64,000 nucleotides of DNA from Pegea sp. RAD2-039 (Eukaryota > Chordata > Thaliacea > Salpida > Salpidae): the NCBI GenBank assembly GCA_034620365.1, contig JAQGEQ010000090.1, forward strand, positions 434,001-498,000, written 5' to 3'. Under the pieces are notes generated by a model that searched no databases, was not told where the DNA came from, and was given only the letters and a program-made list of their open reading frames with translations. Shown here piece after piece: positions 36,039-50,804 of this stretch; the stretch's first letter is position 1, and each line of letters opens with the position of its first letter. Position numbers and translations under genes: made by a program.

Positions 36039-38324
36039 AACAGATTGTTGTTATAATAAAAAGAACTTAAAGAATTATATTAATGATTATTAAATCAAGT
36101 TTACTTCAATGATTGCAAATAGTAGATATATAAATTGCCAGCTAGCAAAAATTTTCAAAGTTTAAAGTGGTTTATTTCAAAAACATATTTCTTTTATCAT
36201 ATATTCATGTTTTAATATTTTTTTTCTAATATATTACCTAAGCTTAAATTAAAATATTTTCTTCAAGTTTTCCATCCATTTCAAAATACAAAATTTATTT
36301 TGAAGTTATTTTTAATCTTCTAATATTGAAAATTTAAAAATTATGAGTAAAGTGACTTCTATGACTAACTTATAGTTTGGAAAAAGCAATATTTATTATT
36401 TTTGTTTAAGTTATTGCTTCGATTTTAATGTAAACAACTTACCACTGATACAATTTTTACTGGTAGTTTCTTGAAAATATTTTTACAAACAATTTTATTT
36501 AACATAGTAACTTCACACTTATTTCCATTGTGTACGCAAGTAACAACGCATATTGTGGCTTTTTACGACAAGTTTTTCTTTGTTGACAAAGCACAATTTT
36601 ACTTATTTACTAAAATTGCGCTAGTCTTAAAAACTACCTTAACTTATTTCTCTACATTAAAACTACTAGGGTAGCGATTTAAAATCATTAGTTGCAATTT
36701 TATGAGTATCAGCAAAAGTTTTATCTGTAATAATATTATTTATATTCTGTTACTGTACTTAAATTACTGCAAATAGATTAAGTCAAATAGAAACAACACA
36801 AGGGCAGAAAATTAGATAAAAAAATATGTCTTTAAAACCTTTTTAGGAAGTAGTTGAAAAGAACTATTTGAGTAAAATTAAAGGAAAATAGTATACGGAT
36901 GAATGATTATTGAAATACAATCAGCTTAAAGAATCTTTAATTTTTAGTAATAGACTTATAAGTTTTTGTTAAAGCTACCATTTGCTAGTTTAAAAAGTTA
37001 GCAAAAGCGAGAAAAAAATTAGTCGTAAGACTTACCCTGCTTTTCTAAATTGCATATTTTTTATAGTGAATATATCTTAAGTGTGTAAATATATATTGAG
37101 TCTAGACAAGATTGAAATAAGCCTTGAAATATAAATGAGCCTTTTTCAGCGTTTTAAAGATTCATTCAACTACAAAAAAAACTTTAAAATTAATGTAAGA
37201 AGGTATATGAATAATTAATTGTATTTCACTTCTGTATAAACATAAATACTGCGTTAGAGAGGCCTGTTAGATCATTTTTAGTGAATTAGATTATGGAAAA
37301 TATTCTCATAAAACTTAGATCTAAATTCAAAATTATACTTAAAATTGATATGTTTATTGTATAATTGTTATTTTTTATTTTCCCCAAGTAATTTTTTCTT
37401 TAAAAAAAGGGCTTTAATGATACTGTTGCTCTTTAACATTGTAGTAACTCAGTAAATGTTACTAAAAACAAAAAATATACTTGCTAATGTCATAAATTTG
37501 TAAATAAAATACTATAATTATAAAGTGATGACAAGAATGCTATAATTTGAAAAAAATTGTTTTACAAATTTAGAGATATTTCTGCTATTACTTTCAAAAT
37601 AAAGTTAGATTTAACTTATACCCACGTTTTGTTACAAATCTCACCATTAATTAATTTAATTTTTTTTCTATTAGTCATTATTATTTTTTAATGTTACTAT
37701 ATACGTGACACTGCAAACAACATAAATTCGTCGAAAATATTTTAATCTTGTCAAAAACCCAAAAAATGACATTTTGTTTGTATATAAAAAGCTTTGCAAA
37801 AGTGTGATATAAAAAGGTAAAATACTTTAGTAAGAAATACTCATCAGTTTAATTATTGATTCAAATTTTAAATATCTCATTTTATTTCCAATTTTAATTT
37901 TTTTTTATGAACAATATTTTAAAGATTATCTGATATTAAGTTTTGTAATTAACATTACTGTAAGAAAAGTTACTAAATTCTGTTTACATATTTTAATTAA
38001 ATTACTATTCTTAATGAATAAACTGTTGGTAAATTTAATTTACTCATATTTAATTATCTCTATATTGTCTAATAGTTGGCATAATTTTACCTATTATTAA
38101 AAAAAATTATAGAAAATATAACTATATATAATATATATCATATTATATCATATATATCTATATAATATAACTATAATCATTTTTAACAGAAAACTTAACT
38201 ATCAAATTTACTTCCATTTTTGTTTATTTCTTAATTATTATCAACAAATATCATACAATTCACTGATATTTAGTAGAAATAGCTATTAATCAAATTATAT
38301 TTTTCTATTTTTTATTTTATATAT
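36039..38324. other. AT-rich intergenic stretch
   Basis: No supported exon. A frame at 36471-36674 lacks motifs and splice context. Near 38110-38170 there is a (TA)n-like low-complexity run. Confidence 0.45.
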
Positions 38325-38500
38325 ATAAATGCGAAGGAGGGTGCCTAAAGAGAGCACATCTCACTAACACACATTCTCACGAGTTTTCTATGGTTTTTCT
38401 CAGGAGTTTTATATGTCTCCACCTGGGGTCGAACCCGGTACTTCCTAGCTAGATGTACCTTGTAGCTAGGTGTAGTAACGGCTTTGCCACCAAGCAGGAT
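38325..38500 (-). mobile_element. tRNA-derived SINE with LINE-like 3' tail
   Basis: Read on the minus strand, the head has an A box (TGGCAAAGCCG, plus strand 38479-38489) and a perfect B box (GGTTCGACCCC, 38425-38435), about 53 nt apart, as in a tRNA-type pol III promoter. Between them lies an inverted repeat, CTAGCTA and TAGCTAG. After a short linker the body switches at GTGAGAATGTGTGTTAG into the same ~53-bp sequence that ends the local LINE (plus strand 38328-38380) and finishes in an AT tail. A tRNA head fused to a LINE tail is the classic design of SINEs mobilised by a partner LINE. Confidence 0.8.
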
Positions 38501-38634
38501 TATCAAAAATTATAAAAAACTATAAATCATTAATTTGGTTATTACACTTATTATTATCATTATAATATTTCTTATCTGCTGATAAAATTATTTTTTAACA
38601 AACTCATTTTTCAACAGATATCGTAGTAAAAAAT

Positions 38635-39300
38635 ATGAAAACTATTTCTAAAGTAATAATAGTATTTGTGATTAGTTTACATGTGTTATGGATCTCTCAG
38701 CTAATAACTGGTAATGAAATAATATCAGCAGATAACAAGTCAACCACTGAACTAAACTTTATTCTTAATTTCTTGCTTTCATTTAATCCGGTATTTGCTT
38801 CAACTATTTCAGGTATTTTGTTTAAGTTTAAATTAGAATTAATCTGATAAAACTTGAAAATATCCATAGATTTGAAAAGATTTTTGATGATTTACTTTTA
38901 CTTTTAATTTTATTTTAGGGTTTATAGCTTGGATGGTTTTTGGCAGCTTAACATATTATAATCAGCTGGACATGCTTTCAGATATGAACCCTCATGAATT
39001 TTCAAGATTAAAACTAAACAGGTTTTAATACTTTTAAATACTGAAATTAATTCTTTTAATTTAATTCTGTCTGAATTTCTTAATTTTTAATATAAAATAG
39101 TGAATTTTTTAAAAAACGTTTAAACAAATTTTCAATTAGTTTCTAATTCCTACAATTATAAAAGAAGATTGAATTTATTTTGTTTCTAAAATAATCTTTT
39201 GAATTTTTTTAGATCTTTGATTTTATTTGAATCAACAACTGTTGCATTTGCTTTTATTGTATCCTTTCTAGTTTACAGAGCATGTCATATTCTTCAGTAA
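38635..39300 (+). CDS. Small multi-pass membrane protein, unassigned
   Basis: Three exons (38635-38812, 38919-39021, 39213-39300) join in phases 1 and 2 to give 122 residues. The first ~22 residues are a signal anchor or first span. A second hydrophobic region at about 45-75 includes FASTISGFIAWMVFGSLTYY, and a third at about 95-118 ends in LVYRACHILQ. The middle loop is hydrophilic (LDMLSDMNPHEFSRLKLNR). There is a faint resemblance to the oligosaccharyltransferase-associated protein KRTCAP2 in the order G....VF..LT..N.L and a C-terminal L..R.C, but the last span of that protein is missing, so I do not assign it. A good acceptor (TTTTTCAACAG) ends 17 nt before the ATG, and AATAAA lies at 39405-39410. 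Splice sites, phases and poly(A) signal together support a real gene. Confidence 0.7.
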
Positions 39301-39404
39301 TTATTTTCTAATATCTTTTTGTATATCTTTTAGATTCTGTCTAAACTTTTATAAATTTTTTGTTTTAACTTCTTATTTTTTGTATTGTTTTGTTTTCTGT
39401 GCCA

Positions 39405-39410
39405 AATAAA
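39405..39410 (+). promoter_or_regulatory. Poly(A) signal of the small membrane protein gene
   Basis: AATAAA hexamer about 105 nt downstream of the stop codon, after a T-rich 3' UTR. Confidence 0.45.
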
Positions 39411-41175
39411 AGAAAAAAGCTTCAAATTTTACTTCTTATTTAAATGTTCAAAATAATGTTCATTTACTATTAGATTTTTGTTAACATATTACTGATAGAT
39501 TTAAAAATGTTGAATCATTTTGAATGTTTGTCTAAGAGATTTTTTGTGCAATCATTTGTTGTTCAAATTTAGTTTTGTAATTAATAATTAGATTTTGCAA
39601 AAGTGGAAATAAATGTTAGAGTAACTAAAAAATGTTTTAAAGATTTGAAAAATTAGGAACAAAGTGTAATAAAGAAGCATCTTAAAACATTGAAATAAAA
39701 CTTATATTTTATATAGCATCTTAAATTGATATTAGCTTCGCATTATCTTTATTCGATTGTTTTTATAAAGTTAATTTCCATCTCTAGTATTAATGTTAAA
39801 AAATACATTACCATGAATAAAAAGAATTAACAAGTTTGGTTCAAAGACTTCTTATTCATATAATATAGATTCTCTCAGTAATTTCAGAAAGTAAATGAAT
39901 TTTATATTTCTCTTTTAGTTGTTATTTTAAGTTAGCTGAAATTTCGTAGCATTTCTAAACCATAGCTAAAAACATATAGGAAGCTGTTAACATGATTTTG
40001 TTGTTTAATTGAATGATAAAAAATTTGGTTTTGTTTAACTACTTCCAAAAATTCGTCTAATTATCTCAGCAGCTGCAAATTTATGACAATTATTTGTAAT
40101 TTGATTTTGAGATGCTTTCCAATTTTATGTCATCAACTAATATTTATTCCATCTAAGTAAGAACAATTTTATATAAAAAAAACTAAATCTTAAGCAGTGT
40201 TACCCTACTAAAAACTTAGAAATAATTCTACCAGTTTTTAAATACAAATCTAAAAAGGTCAATTAGAGCAATGCAAGTTATTGTTAACAGCAAATCAATG
40301 ATTTATCATCATGTTGACAGTTCAGTTTAATCATTGATAACAAGGAAATAAATGTCTTAAATGACTCAGTTGATTTCTATCAAGCTTTACCACCTTCCAA
40401 CATGATCTAGTCAAGTCTGATCTCATTAAGAGCTCGCCTCAGTAATTAAGTCTTAATAAAAAAGGGTTTTTAAATCAGAATTATTTATTCGGCATTATAT
40501 AACGCAACACAAAACTTACATTACATTCACCGAGCTCAGTTTTGTGAGGACTTCTACATCAACCTAATAGTTCATAAATATACAAAGGAAACAAACTGAA
40601 CTGAACTCTTAGCATTATATTGATGCTCTAAATACCAACTGAAATGCCAAGTTGGAATCAGTTTGACTGAATAATACTTACAAAATGTTACACACATAAA
40701 GCCAACATTTTTAATTATTTACAAGACAGCCAACATGAGAGAGACGTACAACAGAAACATATGAAAAAAAATATTACTTCTTAAATCAAAATCGTTTTGA
40801 AATCGTTGGATGGTTATTAAATGACCATTCATAAATGGAGACAGGGATAACTTATAAAAATTTAATTAAAAACTGACAAGCCTGTAGTAAGGCTAGGATA
40901 AAAAGATGAATCTTATGATATTAACCAAATTTAATGCAAAAAAATACATGTGTGTCCATGCTACAAGCCCACGGTGTTTAGTAATTTACAGAATACCATT
41001 AGATAAACTTACAGGGTGAAGCCGTAGGGTACAATCAAACTCATTTCATATTATATACCAGAAAATAAATCCACTTTTAAATAGACTTTCAAGAATATCA
41101 AAAAAAAATTTTTTCCTGAAACGAAAGTGAAGTTGGCTGCTTGGTTCTGAAGATCAATTGTGACGAGACACAAAA
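39411..41175. other. Intergenic stretch between convergent genes
   Basis: Separates the plus-strand membrane protein from the minus-strand chaperone. The right half (from about 40450) is less AT-rich and probably contains the long 3' UTR of the chaperone mRNA. No coding frame is supported. Confidence 0.45.
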
Positions 41176-42924
41176 TCATTGAGTCTGACATTGCATGCCA
41201 CGTGGGTGCCCGGAGTCTTCATCATCTTCTTCATAAGCATTTCTTGAATGCTGATGAGAGCGAACAGAAGGGTCATAACTGAGAAGAAAGATAATTATAT
41301 CATCTGCTGACAAGACATGAAATTAGATTCGTACTTAGTCAAAGATACTTCTTCCATATCTTCATGAAGGTTAACGACGTTCTTTGGTGGCAAAAGATTA
41401 ATCAACTTCTTAAGATTTTCTTGAGAGCACCAGTTACTAGGTGGGAACTCAATCTTAAAGCGAATAACAAGACGCCCTTTAGTGAAAGGGTCACGATAGA
41501 TAGGCATGCCTTCCTCCATAACACATTTCACTTCGCCAAACTGAATCACTTCTCCTGTGTTTGATTAGAGTTATATGAAGACAGGAAGAAGGGGGTTCAG
41601 ATGGTACCTAGTTTCGAAGTGATCACTATCTCACGCTTGTCTAAAGTAGTAACAACTCTTTGAAATCCAGTTAAAGCTTCACTAACAGAGATGTCCATCT
41701 TCATCATCAAATCCTCGTTTTGTCTGTTTAAAGAATTCCAGTTTTAAAAAAAAAATAAAAGTTTTAAAAGTTGGCATCTCAACCTGTGAAATATTGAATG
41801 CTCCTTCTCAACTAGAACAATTATGACGTCACCAGCTTCGAGACCAGGTTCCTGGTCACCTTCTCCGTGAAAAACAACCTTCTGACCCTCAGACATACCT
41901 TCAAAGATACTAGATGAAGTTTGTTGATTTGAAAGTGACAAACAAACCTTTATCAATATGAACTTCCAAAATCTTAGCGGTTTTCACAACCTTGCGACCA
42001 ACGCAAACCTTACAACGATCTTTAGCAGGGATGCGTTCACCTTTGCCTTCACAATCACGACAAACTGTTTGAATCTTCAAACACAACATCGATAATCAAC
42101 ATGGTGACCATTTCCTACTATATTTACCTGCTGGACCATGCCAGGACCAAGTTGGTGAATCCTCATCTGTGCCCCACTACCTCGACAGCTAGCACATTGA
42201 CTGGTAGCTCCTTCGCGACCCCCTCTTCCTTTGCATTTGTCACAGATGACATTCTTTTGAAGAGAGAGCCTCTTAGTGGTTCCGTTGTACAAATCATCGA
42301 GGGCAACTTTCAATTGATGGACCACATCCTTGCCTTTAGTTGGTTGCCTCTTGGTCACTAAAAATTTATTTTTTTTAAATTAGAAAGTTTCTAGTAAATG
42401 ATTGTGTCTTCAAAAAAACAATTTCTAAGCTATCTTACAAATCTCTATTTCAAAATAATTTCTAATAAAACTAGAATATTAGGATTTCAGTAAGATACTT
42501 TAGCCTAAAAACAATAAACAATTAATTACTTCCACCTCCACCAAAGAACATATCAAATATATCAAAAGCAGAATGATGACTTCCAGATCCACCTTCTTTA
42601 AGAGCTTGCTCACCACCTTCATCGTAAATTTGGCGTTTTTTAGGATCAGTTAATACTTCATAGGCATGAGATATATTCTTGAACTAAAACCAACATTTCA
42701 AATTATTTCAATAAATCATAGACTATAGCAAGTAAAATTTAATAATAAAGATTAAGTTTGAATCAAAATATTAGAAGTGATACCTTGTCAGCTGCTTCTG
42801 GATTGTTTGGGTTTTTATCAGGGTGAAATTTAATTGCCAATTTTCTGTAAGCCTTTTTCAATTCAGTTGTACCAGCACTCGGGCCAACTCCCAAGATATC
42901 ATATAATTTAGTTTCTTTGACCAT
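41176..42924 (-). CDS. DNAJA1: Type I Hsp40/DnaJ co-chaperone (DNAJA1-type)
   Basis: Eight exons (42924-42784, 42683-42530, 42357-42128, 42074-41948, 41898-41784, 41723-41608, 41554-41335, 41278-41176) give 401 residues, against 397 in human DNAJA1. The J domain has HPD at residues 34-36, which stimulates Hsp70 ATPase activity. A Gly/Phe region follows ([11 protein letters not shown]). The zinc-finger-like domain has four C-x2-C units ([33 protein letters not shown]). The substrate-binding beta domains contain the conserved [12 protein letters not shown] and [10 protein letters not shown]. The protein ends in CQTQ, a CaaX-like farnesylation motif (human CQTS), suggesting membrane association. 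It would act in the cytosol and at the endoplasmic reticulum surface in folding and import. One join uses the acceptor just before GTATGTCTGAG. All phases agree. Confidence 0.95.
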
Positions 42925-44649
42925 TTTAACTATACTAACAGCTATTTAAAAATGAGAACTACTAGAAAAATGTAGAGAAATATATTAGTATAAAAATGAA
43001 ATTATACCAAGATAATTAAAATAAAAAGATGATTATTTTGTTGAACTTCCAATTAAAATATTTAATTTTTGTTTGAGATAATTAATAATTGAACGAAATA
43101 AGTAAACTAAAAACTTTAAATTTAAGTTTTATCAACTATAACTACTTTTATATAAAAAATAATCGAATATTTTGTACAGAAATAGTAGAAACAAACTTCT
43201 TTTCAAAATAGATACAAAAATACAAATAAAACATGACAATTTTATTACAACATGATGGGTTAAAAGATGACTTATAAGATATATGAAACAAATTATTCAA
43301 CTAGTTATATAACAATAAATAAAGTTCATGATAAAAAGTTGCTTTTTTAGAGGCAAGTTTAAAATACAAGTTACAAAAATTAGATTACTTATCTACTTCA
43401 TTCATATAAAAAAATATCCTTTTAAAATTTTAAATCACTAAAGTTACAAACTAAATTGGTTCTAAAATAAATGTTAAATTATTTAAAATTCAAAAATTGA
43501 AATAATAAAATGTTTATTTTAGTTTTATAATCTAACTATCAATAAGTTTGGCATAAATATCAGGTATGTATATCTAAATAAAATCAAGTTAATAAATAAT
43601 GATAAACAAATAAATGCCAAATGAAATAACTCAAATAATTTAAAAGATATAAAAAAATAATTTACAAATAACCGTCAGCAAGTTTAAAATATACCAAGCC
43701 ACAAAAACTTAAAATACTACTACAGCTAGCTATCAAGTTTATACAAACAGAAAAAACATTTTATCAAAAAATATTACGATAAAAGTTTCAAACTATATGA
43801 AAAAGCATTTTAATAATAATATAAAAAATATATAAGTAGAAATTAAGTCTGAATAAAAGTCTGGAAAATTCTATAAAAAATATGTTGCGCAATAAGATTC
43901 CTAGATAAAAACTAACTTAAAAAAGAAATTCAAACTTTAAAATAAAATTTAAAAACAACATGAATATAGGTTTTAATTAAAATAAATAATATTAATCTCT
44001 GTACAGAGATTTTTACAAAAAATAAAAGATTATTACAAAGATGAATATATACAGCGAAAAGAACAGTTATTAACGAATAAATCTGTTAAAAATTACTATA
44101 AAAAAACATAAATAAAAAGAATTTGATAAATAATAAGTTAAATCGAAAATATTTAACGGTTATCAATTGACGATATATAAAAAGTTAACCTAGTAGTGCT
44201 AGATAATGTTAAAATGAACAAAAGGAGTTCTAGAAAAATCTATTTTAGAGCTAGAGAGTAAAAAAAGTTTAAATACCTCGTTTAGAAACCCTTTCTGAAA
44301 ATTGGAAACTCAATTTTAAAATACACCATAAATAATCATATGCAGCATACATAACTAATGAAAAAATAGATAAAGTTAATTTTGATATAATATCTCAAAT
44401 ACAAAAAAATTCATAAGAAATGAAAAATAAATAGACTTAGATTTTTTGATAATTTTTTTAGTTAATTATTTTGGAAAACTATATAAAGATATGATTTCTT
44501 AACTATTGCTATAACCAAGATAAAACTTTATATTTAAGAAATAAATTTGGTCCACCAAATTATATTATACTATGACATTTTCTAAAGTAGTGTAAAATCT
44601 TTTGAAGGCTCTCAGGATGTTTATTAATGGGTCAAGGAAGGTAAGATTA
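42925..44649. other. AT-rich intergenic stretch upstream of the chaperone gene
   Basis: Very AT-rich with no supportable exon. Heat-shock elements were not convincingly visible. Several AG dinucleotides after pyrimidine runs lie 5-40 nt before the chaperone ATG, so its 5' end is ambiguous. Confidence 0.45.
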
Positions 44650-44691
44650 TAGGTACCCTCCTTCGCATTCATTGTAATAAATGAATAAATA
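44650..44691 (+). mobile_element. LINE/SINE 3' tail fragment (copy 4)
   Basis: AGGTACCCTCCTTCGCATTC followed by ATTGTAATAAATGAATAAAT matches the terminal ~40 bp of the LINE at 14107-14526. It is too short to tell a LINE from a SINE origin. Confidence 0.6.
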
Positions 44692-45399
44692 ACATTTTGA
44701 AAAAGTACTGAAATTCTTTAGAAAACATGAAGGCTTGACAAAATCGTGGATGTTTTTTCTATCGTATTTCACAAAAAAACATCAGACAAAATTTACAGTA
44801 AGGATGTCTGGCACTCTATGGGTTTCCAAAACTTCCCAATACTGAGCGAGTAGTTGGAAAAAGTTGAAGTTTTTAAAGGATTGCTATATTCTATATTATA
44901 AGATTCTATATTTTTAATCTAAAGATCAAAAAGCTAAGCTTATATCTCTAAGCCCATTAAAAAGTATTTTGGAACAGAATAATAGAGAAAAACTATCAAG
45001 TGTAAACGATTTTATATTGTTTTAAATCATGGAATCTTGAAAAAAAACTTCTATGAATCATATGCATTAATTACTAACTTATAGAAACGTAGCAACGCTC
45101 CTAGAAAAGTCGAGCATAAAATTGTATGTACTTATGCCGCAACTTAAAACAACAAGGAGAAAGAGATAAAATAACCTGTTGTTGGCAATTCTAAGAGTTT
45201 TTATAAGTGTACAGCAGATCAGAATAGAGCAAGAAACGTTTTTACTGGACGCTAAGAATTCATGTTTATCTTTACTAAATAACTACTGGATAAGGTCTCT
45301 TAATACTTATCTTTAATAGAATTATTAGAGGCAAATCATTAAGTGAGTTTGAAAAGTTTGAAAAATCCGTCGGAGATGAAAAAATGACCTTCAGTAAAT

Positions 45400-46145
45400 T
45401 ATAAGTATATAACGAGACATAATGGAATAATTTGGAAGGTAGCAGTGTTAAGTGCTCCGGCCTTTGTTGTCAGCATCAACAAACGAAATTCCTCACTCAA
45501 GATTCTTTAGTTGAAGAACACTTCAGGGACACAAATTCAGGGATTGGCTTTGCAGGTCAGGAGCGGTACTCTTGCAAAATTTTGTGCGGAGAAGTTGATG
45601 ATGTAAAGAAGGTTGAACTGCTGGAAGCTAACCCGATGTACGCGCGAGTTCGCTATCCGGATGACAAGGAATCCAGCGTTTAAGGGGCCAGGTACCTAAA
45701 TGCTGATGAGCAGGACTTTGACGTTCATTCAGGACGAGGTAATAAAGAAGATAGTCCCCGACGGGTCTCAGCAAGTGATATAAGGGAGAATACAGATGAC
45801 ACCCTGATGACGAGAGAGGAAGAAGATGAAGAGAGAGACTAATCTAGTGTGCAGGTTTCCAATGAGGAAAGGAACGATGAGTTCGGATAGTTTGGGTAGT
45901 AGGAGGGAGTAATCTCAGCCTGAAGAGCGGGAGAAACGGAGGCGTGGAGGTTCAGTGGTCCACCAGATCATTTAAAGGTATACCTCCAACACCCTACGAA
46001 GGGGACTTATGGGTGTTCACGGTACTCGTGGTGAAAAGAGTCGTTACGATCCAATTATTTGGTTGGAGAGAATGTGATATATTGGAATGTATATCAGTTG
46101 TTGCAGACTGTTGTTATTATTCGCCTTTCACAATTGAATAAAGCT
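45400..46145 (+). mobile_element. GC-richer relic, possibly a retroelement 3' part
   Basis: This ~750-bp block is clearly less AT-rich than its surroundings. A frame from 45432 runs 83 codons and ends with ARVRYPDDKESSV just before its stop. This resembles the end of Ty3/gypsy integrase domains (VRYPDGRESTV type). The same frame continues after the stop with acidic, Arg-rich sequence. A 65-codon frame follows at 45944. An AATAAA at about 46136 follows, as at a retroelement 3' end. Without an identifiable catalytic core or LTRs the assignment is tentative. A decayed host gene is the alternative. Confidence 0.35.
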
Positions 46146-46930
46146 CTCCTAAAGAGTTATTCCCATGAAAACTACTAATGAAGACTAGTTACTTGATGGT
46201 CTTCAACTTCATGTTGAAGTTTCAATCAATTTTTTTGCTAATTATGAAGTTTTTACTGTGTTAGTCTTTATCTTACTGAGTCGATGATAGCTTTAGTTGA
46301 TTGATCATCTGCTTATAATTTATTTTTCTTTCTCATCTTGGAATGTAATTAAAAATTTGGGGTCAACTGGATTGCTCCTTAATAAGCTTCTGTTAGTTCT
46401 AAACCATATCTTGATAAATATCTTGTATTTGGTAGTTGAAGATAGAAATAACTCTATTTCAAGTGATGTATCAACAAGCCCATAAACCAAAGTGATTTAT
46501 TTAGCTAAGTTATAGATTTGGTTGTTTAATTTACAAAAATGGGACAAAAACCTAATAAAAGTTGACATAATCAGATTACTATTAAATTTTAGATAAAAAA
46601 ATGTAAAATTTTCGAAAATACAAGTTAATAAATACTCCTCAGTTTCTTGTTTGTAATATTTAAAAAGAAAAATTCCAAGTCATAAAAAACATTCTGCAAG
46701 TGCCTACGTAAATTAATAAATATTTATTAGTCACTAAAGCTGATGAAGCAAAAATATCAAAGATTACTTGTTGAAATTAAGGATAATGGAAAGCTACTTC
46801 AGTAGAAGACGTCTGACTTAATCAGAAGAAATTACTGTCATCTCACAGTAACGTTTCCTAAATCATAAGTACTAGATACACAAAAAAGAGAAAAGTTTAT
46901 AATTAAATATCAGTGAGAAAATAAGGAAGT
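46146..46930. other. Intergenic stretch downstream of CHID1
   Basis: AT-rich, no supported exon; contains the CHID1 3' flank. Confidence 0.45.
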
Positions 46931-48818
46931 TTACAGTAAATCATAGAAATAATCAAGTCCTTGTCCAAGGTCCCAGATAGCCAGCCCTGTACCAAGTTCT
47001 TTGGCCAGGTCTAATCTTTTCTGGATTGACTGTAACAACAAAAGATGATGTAATACTTCTGGGAGCAAATATGGATCAGTAAGAAATTTCTTGAACAACT
47101 CACCAATAATGTTGGATAGAAAATCACTTCTACATCATTTGATGAAGACTTCTTGAAAAGCATGTGTTCTTCTGAAGCTTCGTGCCACTTAAAAGTGGTT
47201 CGATATTTCTTTAACAACTTGATGTATCTGAAATTTCATTTATTAGATGAAAATGAACCACTGAAACGGTCCAGAGCTTACTCGTCTCCTAAAATAGGTT
47301 TAGGTCCATTTTTACTATACCAGTAACCATAGAAATTAAGACCTAACAGAATCTTCTTTCGAAACTTTGCTTGTGAGTCGAGAATCTCAACGTTTGAACG
47401 AATCCAATCCAGAGGAGCGTTGGGTCCTGAATGCCCTGGTGGACCGGACATCATATAATCATAAGTCATCAAACTGAAGCCGTCAACAAAGGGTTCAATC
47501 TGTTCAAATTCTTCTTTATAAAAACCGCTTCGAGCATTTCTGTAATCAATTAATGTTGTTATATTTGATTTGATTCAAATCAAACTTACTCATAGTAAAG
47601 AGCAGGAGGTATAACAAAGATGAAGATCAGATCAGACTCCTTGAAAGCGTCTGAAATATGCTTCAACACATGAATTGCACCCCTATAATTTTGTAGTAAT
47701 TACAAATCAAATAGTGAAATTGGTCGAATATTTGTCTATTGGCATGATAAACAGACTAACTACTTGGCTGCATGTGGTGGTAATCGGCTCCATAACTCCA
47801 GGACCATTCCGTTCATGTGGTTACTGATAAGCGTATCTGAGAGGACTTCAATCATGTCTTCGATTTCATCTTCACTGGAAAACAGTGAGACGAAATCTTG
47901 ATGTGTCCAACCATCAAAAAGAACTCTAGGTACTAAAAGTTTTATAAATTGAAAAGTTATTTTCTTAGAACTTTTAATTGAGACTACTTTGTTATAAAAT
48001 CTAATTTTATAATAATTAAAACTGTTTTAAAAGTCAAGAATTAGAAAGAAAATTACAGATTTTTGTTTTTGGGTTCAGTTTTCGAATATCTCCTATCCAA
48101 CCTAAAAACAGAATCTTTTAAAGGAATAATATTTGAGATTATTTGAATTTAACAAAGTAACATATTTTAGTTGTTAATTTTCTTGTAGTTTTTAAGTTAC
48201 CATTGTCAATGTCATGTGTGCCTGTCACATGATATTTTCCTCCTGGTTTCCTTTTAATTTGTAACCAAACAGGTGAGATCATATGAAACTTGTTGAAAGT
48301 CTTTGCCACATCATATCCATGTGAATTCCACTAGATTCAAATGACAGATTAAAAGATATTCTTTTCAAAAATATTTAGAAATTGTTACTTACTGGTGTAA
48401 CATAACCTAATACTGGCCATATAGAAGAACTGTTTAAAGAAGTTTTTTTACAATAATTTGCATAATTGGCGACTACATCATTTGATTTTAAATCTTCTAC
48501 GACAAGCTTTCTCTCATGGACTGTTTGTGAAGAGAGCTTGATCTGATTTAAATAGTATAAATATTATTTTTGGATTATTTAAAATATGACATTTATACCA
48601 AATATGTAATTTTTAAAAGTAAAATTTAACAATCATAAGTAACTAAATCTTTTTATATATTGAAGATTTAAAATATAGAAATTATAGGGATCTAATACTT
48701 TAGATGTTTTTTCTTTTTTAGTTTTTTTCTCGCTTGGTTTTGATAAAGTTCCAAAAACACACCAAAAAATACAACAAATTAAACAAATTTTAACAATTTG
48801 TTTCCAAAATGAATTCAT
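46931..48818 (-). CDS. CHID1: Chitinase domain-containing protein 1 (GH18 family)
   Basis: Nine exons (48818-48699, 48542-48393, 48330-48201, 48101-48057, 47932-47764, 47682-47590, 47539-47282, 47227-47104, 47029-46931) give 395 residues, against 393 in human CHID1. All phases agree. A hydrophobic signal peptide (about 8-24) is followed by a Lys-rich linker and a GH18 TIM barrel. Recognisable blocks are VLGYVTP plus WNSHGYDV (joined across an intron), [36 protein letters not shown] and the C-terminus [12 protein letters not shown]. As in the mammalian protein, the DxxDxDxE chitinase motif is not evident, so it is probably a lysosomal or secreted glycan-binding protein and not an active chitinase. 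The acceptor ending at 48835 lies 16 nt before the ATG. PCNA ends 258 bp upstream on the same strand. Confidence 0.94.
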
Positions 48819-49007
48819 TTTCTATTTTAATGTCCTATGAACAAATACAACATTTCAACAATTAATAAATTCTAAGAGCAAATCAAAAGTTTACTCATGA
48901 TCTATTCAGAGTGACATAAAATGTTTTTAGTGAATTATCAAAAATCACTTCTACAGAGATAAATTGATGACTCAGAAAATAAAACTTACAATTTATCAAA
49001 AAAAGTT

Positions 49008-49013
49008 TTTATT
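49008..49013 (-). promoter_or_regulatory. Poly(A) signal of PCNA
   Basis: AATAAA on the minus strand about 64 nt beyond the PCNA stop codon. The CHID1 acceptor lies ~170 nt further on. Confidence 0.5.
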
Positions 49014-49076
49014 AATATTAACAAACTATATATAAATTGAGACCAAAAACTTCCAAATAAATCTTAAAAAAAACAT

Positions 49077-50804
<1,728 letters not shown>

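Noticed and set aside
38110..38170. TA-rich palindromic run
   Set aside because: Simple low-complexity AT sequence; no sign of an origin, regulatory site or transposon end.
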